Origin: Oscillospiraceae bacterium
GTDB lineage: Bacteria > Bacillota > Clostridia > Oscillospirales > Oscillospiraceae
DNA: 6,503 nt
Direction of reading: 5' to 3'
Assembly (NCBI GenBank): GCA_902783825.1
Contig: CACZSJ010000233.1
Coordinates: forward strand, 1 to 6,503
Shown: positions 1 through 3,900 of the stretch, in pieces
Numbering within the stretch: position 1 is the first letter of the stretch
Layout of the letters: every line of letters begins with the position of its first letter
Position numbers and translations under genes: made by a program
The notes under the pieces: generated by a model
Told to the model about the DNA's origin: nothing
What the model saw: only the letters and a program-made list of their open reading frames with translations
The model's database searches: none

Positions 1-664
1 CCGCATGGTGTTTGTGGGCGCGGGCAACGACAAGGACGAGGTGATGGCCTATGCCCATTCTCTTGGGCTGGACGGCCGGGTGATCTTCTGCGATCCCATC
101 CACGACCGAAACCGGATCCGTGCCTGGTATTGCCGGGCGGACCTGTTTCTCTTCCCCTCCACCTTCGACACCAACGGTCTGGTGGTTCGGGAGGCGGCGG
201 CCTGCGGCCTGGCCAGCGTGCTGGTGGCGGGAAGCTGCGCGGCGGAGGACATCCGAGACGGGGAGAACGGCTTTCTCATAGAGGAAAACGCCGAAGCCAT
301 GGCCGCGTTGCTGGATCGTCTGCTGGACCAGATGCCCACCATGCGCCGGGTAGGGGACTGCGCCCAGCATAGCATCTATATTTCCTGGGAGAGCGCGGTT
401 GGCAGAGCCTACGCACGCTATGGCGACGTGATCGAGAACTATCGCAGTGGCCGCTATCCGGAGCACGACAAGCTCTCCGACGAATTTTTCCGCGGCATGG
501 CGGCGGCGATGGATTTGCGCAACCGACATAAGGAGCGGGAGCGGCGACTGCGGCAGGAAGTTCACAACAGCTATGAGCAACTGCGCACGGATCTGGAAGA
601 GGAAAAGAAAAAATGGGCGGCCCACATAGCGGAGTATTACCAATCCATGGACCGCTTTCTTTGA
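1..664 (+). CDS. GT4-family glycosyltransferase, C-terminal part (5' end outside window)
   Basis: This is the C-terminal nucleotide-sugar-binding half of a GT-B fold glycosyltransferase (family GT4, 'glycosyl transferases group 1'), which would transfer a sugar from an activated donor to a lipid, glycan or protein acceptor on the cytoplasmic side. Numbering from the Met codon at 5, which is internal to the real gene: residues 2-30 show the typical VFVGAG..DEV...A..LGL..RVIF pattern, and residues 48-63 hold FLFPSTFDTNGLVVRE, the donor-binding E-x7-E region. The first acidic residue is Asp55 and the second Glu63. GENGFLIEEN (86-95) is the usual following loop. Residues about 160-219 form a highly charged, helical, probably coiled-coil tail rich in Glu, Lys and Arg. 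The frame is open to the left edge, so the N-terminal acceptor domain is missing from the window. Donor and acceptor cannot be named; processive diacylglycerol glucosyltransferases and capsule-type transferases share these motifs. No convincing terminator follows the stop. Confidence 0.9.
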   Translation, partial: RMVFVGAGNDKDEVMAYAHSLGLDGRVIFCDPIHDRNRIRAWYCRADLFLFPSTFDTNGLVVREAAACGLASVLVAGSCAAEDIRDGENGFLIEENAEAMAALLDRLLDQMPTMRRVGDCAQHSIYISWESAVGRAYARYGDVIENYRSGRYPEHDKLSDEFFRGMAAAMDLRNRHKERERRLRQEVHNSYEQLRTDLEEEKKKWAAHIAEYYQSMDRFL

Positions 665-731
665 GATTAGGAAGCGCGTTGCCGTAGATGTGGGCGAAAT
701 AACAAAAAATGCTCGTTATGTGGACGATTTA

Positions 732-761
732 TTGACACAAACGCAAAAACGAGCGTATCAT
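732..761 (+). promoter_or_regulatory. Sigma-A type promoter for the surface-protein gene
   Basis: A perfect -35 hexamer TTGACA (732-737) is followed after 18 bp by TATCAT (756-761), five of six bases of the -10 consensus. The predicted start point is near 768, giving a leader of about 110 bases before the ATG at 880. It lies in an AT-rich stretch between two GC-rich genes and points towards the giant downstream gene, so that gene probably has its own transcript rather than depending on the glycosyltransferase. This is motif matching only. Confidence 0.7.
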
Positions 762-787
762 AAAACTGGCAATTATTATCATACGCT
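752..787. promoter_or_regulatory. Imperfect dyad overlapping -10 and start point; operator candidate
   Basis: AGCGTATCATA (752-762) and TATCATACGCT (777-787) are inverted copies matching at 10 of 11 positions, separated by 14 bp. Within them TATCATA is also a direct repeat (756-762 and 777-783) at 21 bp spacing, two helical turns. The left arm contains the -10 hexamer and the predicted start point lies between the arms, the usual place for a repressor. The left arm would not be transcribed from the predicted start, so a DNA site is more likely than an RNA hairpin. No regulator family is recognised. Confidence 0.4.
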
Positions 788-803
788 GCGGAAACAGCCG
801 CGG
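786..803 (+). other. Leader hairpin 1 (upstream)
   Basis: Within the predicted 5' leader, CTGCGG (786-791) can pair with CCGCGG (798-803): six pairs including one G-U, with the loop AAACAG. An alternative pairing GCTG/CAGC (785-788 with 795-798) competes with it. It is small and supported by base pairing alone. Confidence 0.35.
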
Positions 804-814
804 GAAGAAAAGGA

Positions 815-846
815 AGGGGCTTCCGGACTGCGGTTCGGAAGCCTTT
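815..846 (+). other. Leader hairpin 2 with UNCG-type tetraloop
   Basis: Bases 815-828 can pair with 833-846 along 14 consecutive positions without a bulge, including three G-U pairs. The core GGCTTCCG (818-825) with CGGAAGCC (836-843) is perfect. The loop is TGCG closed by C-G, i.e. C(UGCG)G, the UNCG class of exceptionally stable RNA tetraloops. The hairpin ends 33 bases before the ATG at 880. The only T residues at its foot are part of the stem, and no U-tract follows, so it is a poor intrinsic terminator. It may instead stabilise the mRNA or affect translation or elongation. Confidence 0.6.
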
Positions 847-865
847 GTGAAAGTGTTTAACAATG

Positions 866-872
866 AAAGAAG
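866..872 (+). promoter_or_regulatory. Probable ribosome binding site
   Basis: AAAGAAG ends seven bases before the ATG at 880 and is a partial match to the Shine-Dalgarno consensus. A second GAGG (874-877) is too close to the start to be the main site. The choice of ATG 880 rests mostly on the signal peptide that begins there: Lys/Arg/His residues directly after Met, then a long hydrophobic core. In-frame GTG codons at 847 and 853 lack any better site. Confidence 0.5.
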
Positions 873-879
873 TGAGGGC

Positions 880-975
880 ATGAAGAAGAGTTACCATAAG
901 AGAGGACACGCCGTTTTAGCCTTGTTGCTGGTGGTGGTGATGCTGTTGGGCATCCTGCCCTTGAGCGCCATGGCG
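880..975 (+). other. Sec signal peptide (residues 1-32)
   Basis: The n-region MKKSYHKRGH has five basic residues counting His. It is followed by a hydrophobic run AVLALLLVVVMLLGILPLS and the AXA-type cleavage motif A30-M31-A32 before AEEP. There is no lipobox cysteine, so signal peptidase I processing and wall or extracellular location are expected rather than a lipoprotein. There is no YSIRK motif. Confidence 0.88.
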
Positions 976-3900
976 GCGGAGGAGCCGAGCCCCAGCGCGG
1001 AACCGATTCCCAGCGCGGAGCCGATTCCCAGTACGGAGCCGAGCCCCAGCACGGAGCCGAGCCCCAGCACGGAGCCCAGCCCCAGCACGGAGCCCAGCCC
1101 CAGCGCGGAGCCGAGCCCCAGCACGGAGCCGAGCCCCAGCACGGAGCCGAGCCCCAGCGCGGAGCCCAGCCCGGCCGTAGAGCCGAGTCCGAGCTCCACG
1201 CTGGCACCCACGCTGGATAGCCAGGTGAAGGGGATCAGCGGCGCGGCGGACGGTCTGGCAGAGGGCGCTTTGCTGCGTTTGCGGGAACTGACGGAAAAGG
1301 AAACGGCGCAGCTTGCGGAGAGCCTCAAGGGCTTTGACCGTCTGTACGCGTTGGACATTTCTCTGGAGGGAGATCTTGCCCGGAAGGAAGCGCAGCTTGA
1401 GCTGCGCGGCCTCAGTCTGCCGGAAAAGGCACGGCTGCTGCATTTCACCGGGACGGAGAACTATGAGGAGTTGCCCTTCCAGTACGAGGCAAAGGAGAAG
1501 ATCGTGCGCTTTGCCAGCGCCAGTTTCTCTCCCTTTGTGTTCGTGGTGGAGGCTGCGCCGGCAGAGAAGGCCGGCGGCCCGCTGCGCATGCCGCTGGACA
1601 CTCCGAAGCTCGAGGTCTCCCTATCGGATCTGGACAGCCTGGAAAAAGACGGAGATGTGTATCTCTACCACATCCGCACGGACACCAGCCGTTCCGTCCA
1701 ATTGACCTTCAACACAAATCTTTATACCGGCGAAGCGCTGGACGTTGTAGTTCAACTGCCCAAATACGGCTTCAAGTTTGCTGACAACCTGGTGAATGAT
1801 CTGAAGCAGCAAAGCAACCTGAGCAATGTGCGCAGGTTGAGAACGGCACTCTACTTTACCATCAACGCGAACGTGCGGGAGCAGTTTTTGCTGGATCTTC
1901 AGACAGCGTATAGACCCTTCGAATACAGCGACTGTAAGGAGCTTATGGAGACAGGCTGGCTGGACTCGCCGATCGACGTTACGGTTACCGGCCCGGACGG
2001 CACAGAGCTTGCGCATGACAACGCCCTTGTGTTCCGGCCCATCGTCAACGAGGATCCCTCGATCTTTGACGTAAAGCCGCGGGAACGCACGATCACCGGC
2101 GATGCGCGCATCACCAATACGACTGGCTTTGATCCTTATCGGGGTCATGTGCTCTTCCTGTCGGAGTATTTGAAGCTGACTTTGCCTGCCGTTGGATATG
2201 AGGATACCACGCTGGTGCAGCTCAAGCAGATCCGGGTCTACAATCCCTGTCCGGAAAAGATCAAGTTGAAATATGTTCGGTATGACAACAGCAATCCTTC
2301 TTCCAATTATTATTGGTCCTTTACCGACAGTTCAGGTTATCGTTGGTCGTGCGATCTGCAGGAGTATACCAACGACAAAGGGGTATATTATGTGCTGGAT
2401 GCGGGGGACCGGGTCACATATAACGATAAGTCTAGAACTAGCCAGAATCCGGATACTATCAATTACGCCGACAACTATGAATGGGTCGTCAGGGACGAAT
2501 ATGACTATCTGGACGAGACTGGCGGAATTAGCTACCAGGCGCCGGACCTTGAGATTTACTACCGGCTGCCGGGAGACACAGAGGACCGCGTGGTGACGCG
2601 ACCGGGCCTCAAGCTGACCACCTACCCTGTGGAAAGCAGCGATAATTACGGCATCTATGAGGCCAATATGAAAAAGACCGGGGCCAACAGCAATGTGAAG
2701 GTCACGCCCGGGGCTCACTATGAAAAAGTGGCCGTCGGCGGCGCATACATGATCAGCACCTTGGTCAACGGGACGGAAATGCGCCCACCCCAGAGCGATG
2801 TCACCCTCTCCTTCCGTATCCCCTATGAAATCCGGCCGACCAGACTCAGGTTTAGCTCACAGTCTATGAACGTTACGTCGGAGAAAACGGTGCTCTATAT
2901 CACGAATGAATCCGGCGAGGAAAGAAGTCTGACTGTCGCCGGTATAGGCGAGACCGGCACCGGCGAGGTTAGTTTTGATGTGACTACGGTGCTCGGGCCG
3001 GGTGAGCGCCTGTCCGGATTTGATGTGTACTGCAGTGAGGTTCCCCTCCGGTCAGACAAAACGGAGGTACCCACCGTCAAACTTGATTTTGACGTGACCG
3101 AAACGCGCGAGGATGGCAGCGCTCTTGAGAGCGGCCTTCTGCACATCCCGATGACATGCAACTTCCATGAGCTGGGTGTGGTGAAAGAGGCGGGCGCGAA
3201 CTATTTCTATCTCCAGGTTGTTCCAAAACAATGCCGCACCCTGGCCAGCCGGAGGCCCAATAATGTTTCCCATCCGTACATGCGCAACCTGCTCAATGAG
3301 GAAGAATGCAGGATCACCGAGTATGTGGACTGGCGCTGCACACCTGGCGGAGCATACCGGGACTATATGGAAAATCCGGTGCTCGAGCTGCAGATGTCGG
3401 CCACCGGGATCAACAACCTCGCCGAGGGCGAGACGCCCATGACCTTCTTGGAGTATATAACGCTGCCGTATAACAACATGGATGGCTGGCGCGTCGACTA
3501 TACGGCCTACAATCCAACGACCGGCCAAACCCGAAACGGCAGCAAACAACTCGGGTGGAGCGGTTCTGTCTCAGCCTCGTGGGATTTGGAGGATGGCGAG
3601 TACTTTACCGCGGTCAAGTTTTCCTATGAGGGACGCTGGACGATCAAGCGGGAGGATAAGAACTTTACCTGGGGTGTGACTGACGATAAACCAATCGATC
3701 GGGCTGCTCTGCTGCAGAACGTCTATGTCAAACTGCGGGCGAACAACTTCGACGGGGAACATATCACGCTGCAAAAGAATGCCAATCTCACGCTGCGCTA
3801 TAAATTGACCCATGGCGGAAGCTGCAATGTAAGCGCGCACACCAAGCCGACCGGACAGCTGGATTCGTATTACAGTTCGCCCAGCTGTGTCAACCTTGTC

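Noticed and set aside
665..731. tRNA or small RNA gene between the glycosyltransferase and the promoter
   Set aside because: No cloverleaf, conserved tRNA box or terminator-bounded transcript is visible in this short stretch.
815..850. Intrinsic terminator for the glycosyltransferase gene
   Set aside because: The hairpin is strong, but there is no U-tract after the stem, it lies about 150 bp past the stop, and it is downstream of the promoter for the next gene.
768..879. Known riboswitch or T-box in the leader
   Set aside because: At about 110 bases with two simple hairpins it shows no recognisable conserved aptamer core or T-box sequence.
985..1197. CRISPR array
   Set aside because: The repeats are directly tandem without spacers, are multiples of three bases, and sit in a continuous reading frame behind a signal peptide.
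857..1448. Minus-strand frames with repeated Trp/Gly/Ser/Ala/Pro or Leu/Gly/Ser units
   Set aside because: They are reverse translations of the 18-bp repeat of the surface-protein gene. None has a credible start or domain.
1621..2148. Minus-strand 175-codon frame
   Set aside because: It is also codon-aligned antisense to the large gene and explained by codon bias; its stop is the complement of the CTA codon at 1621.
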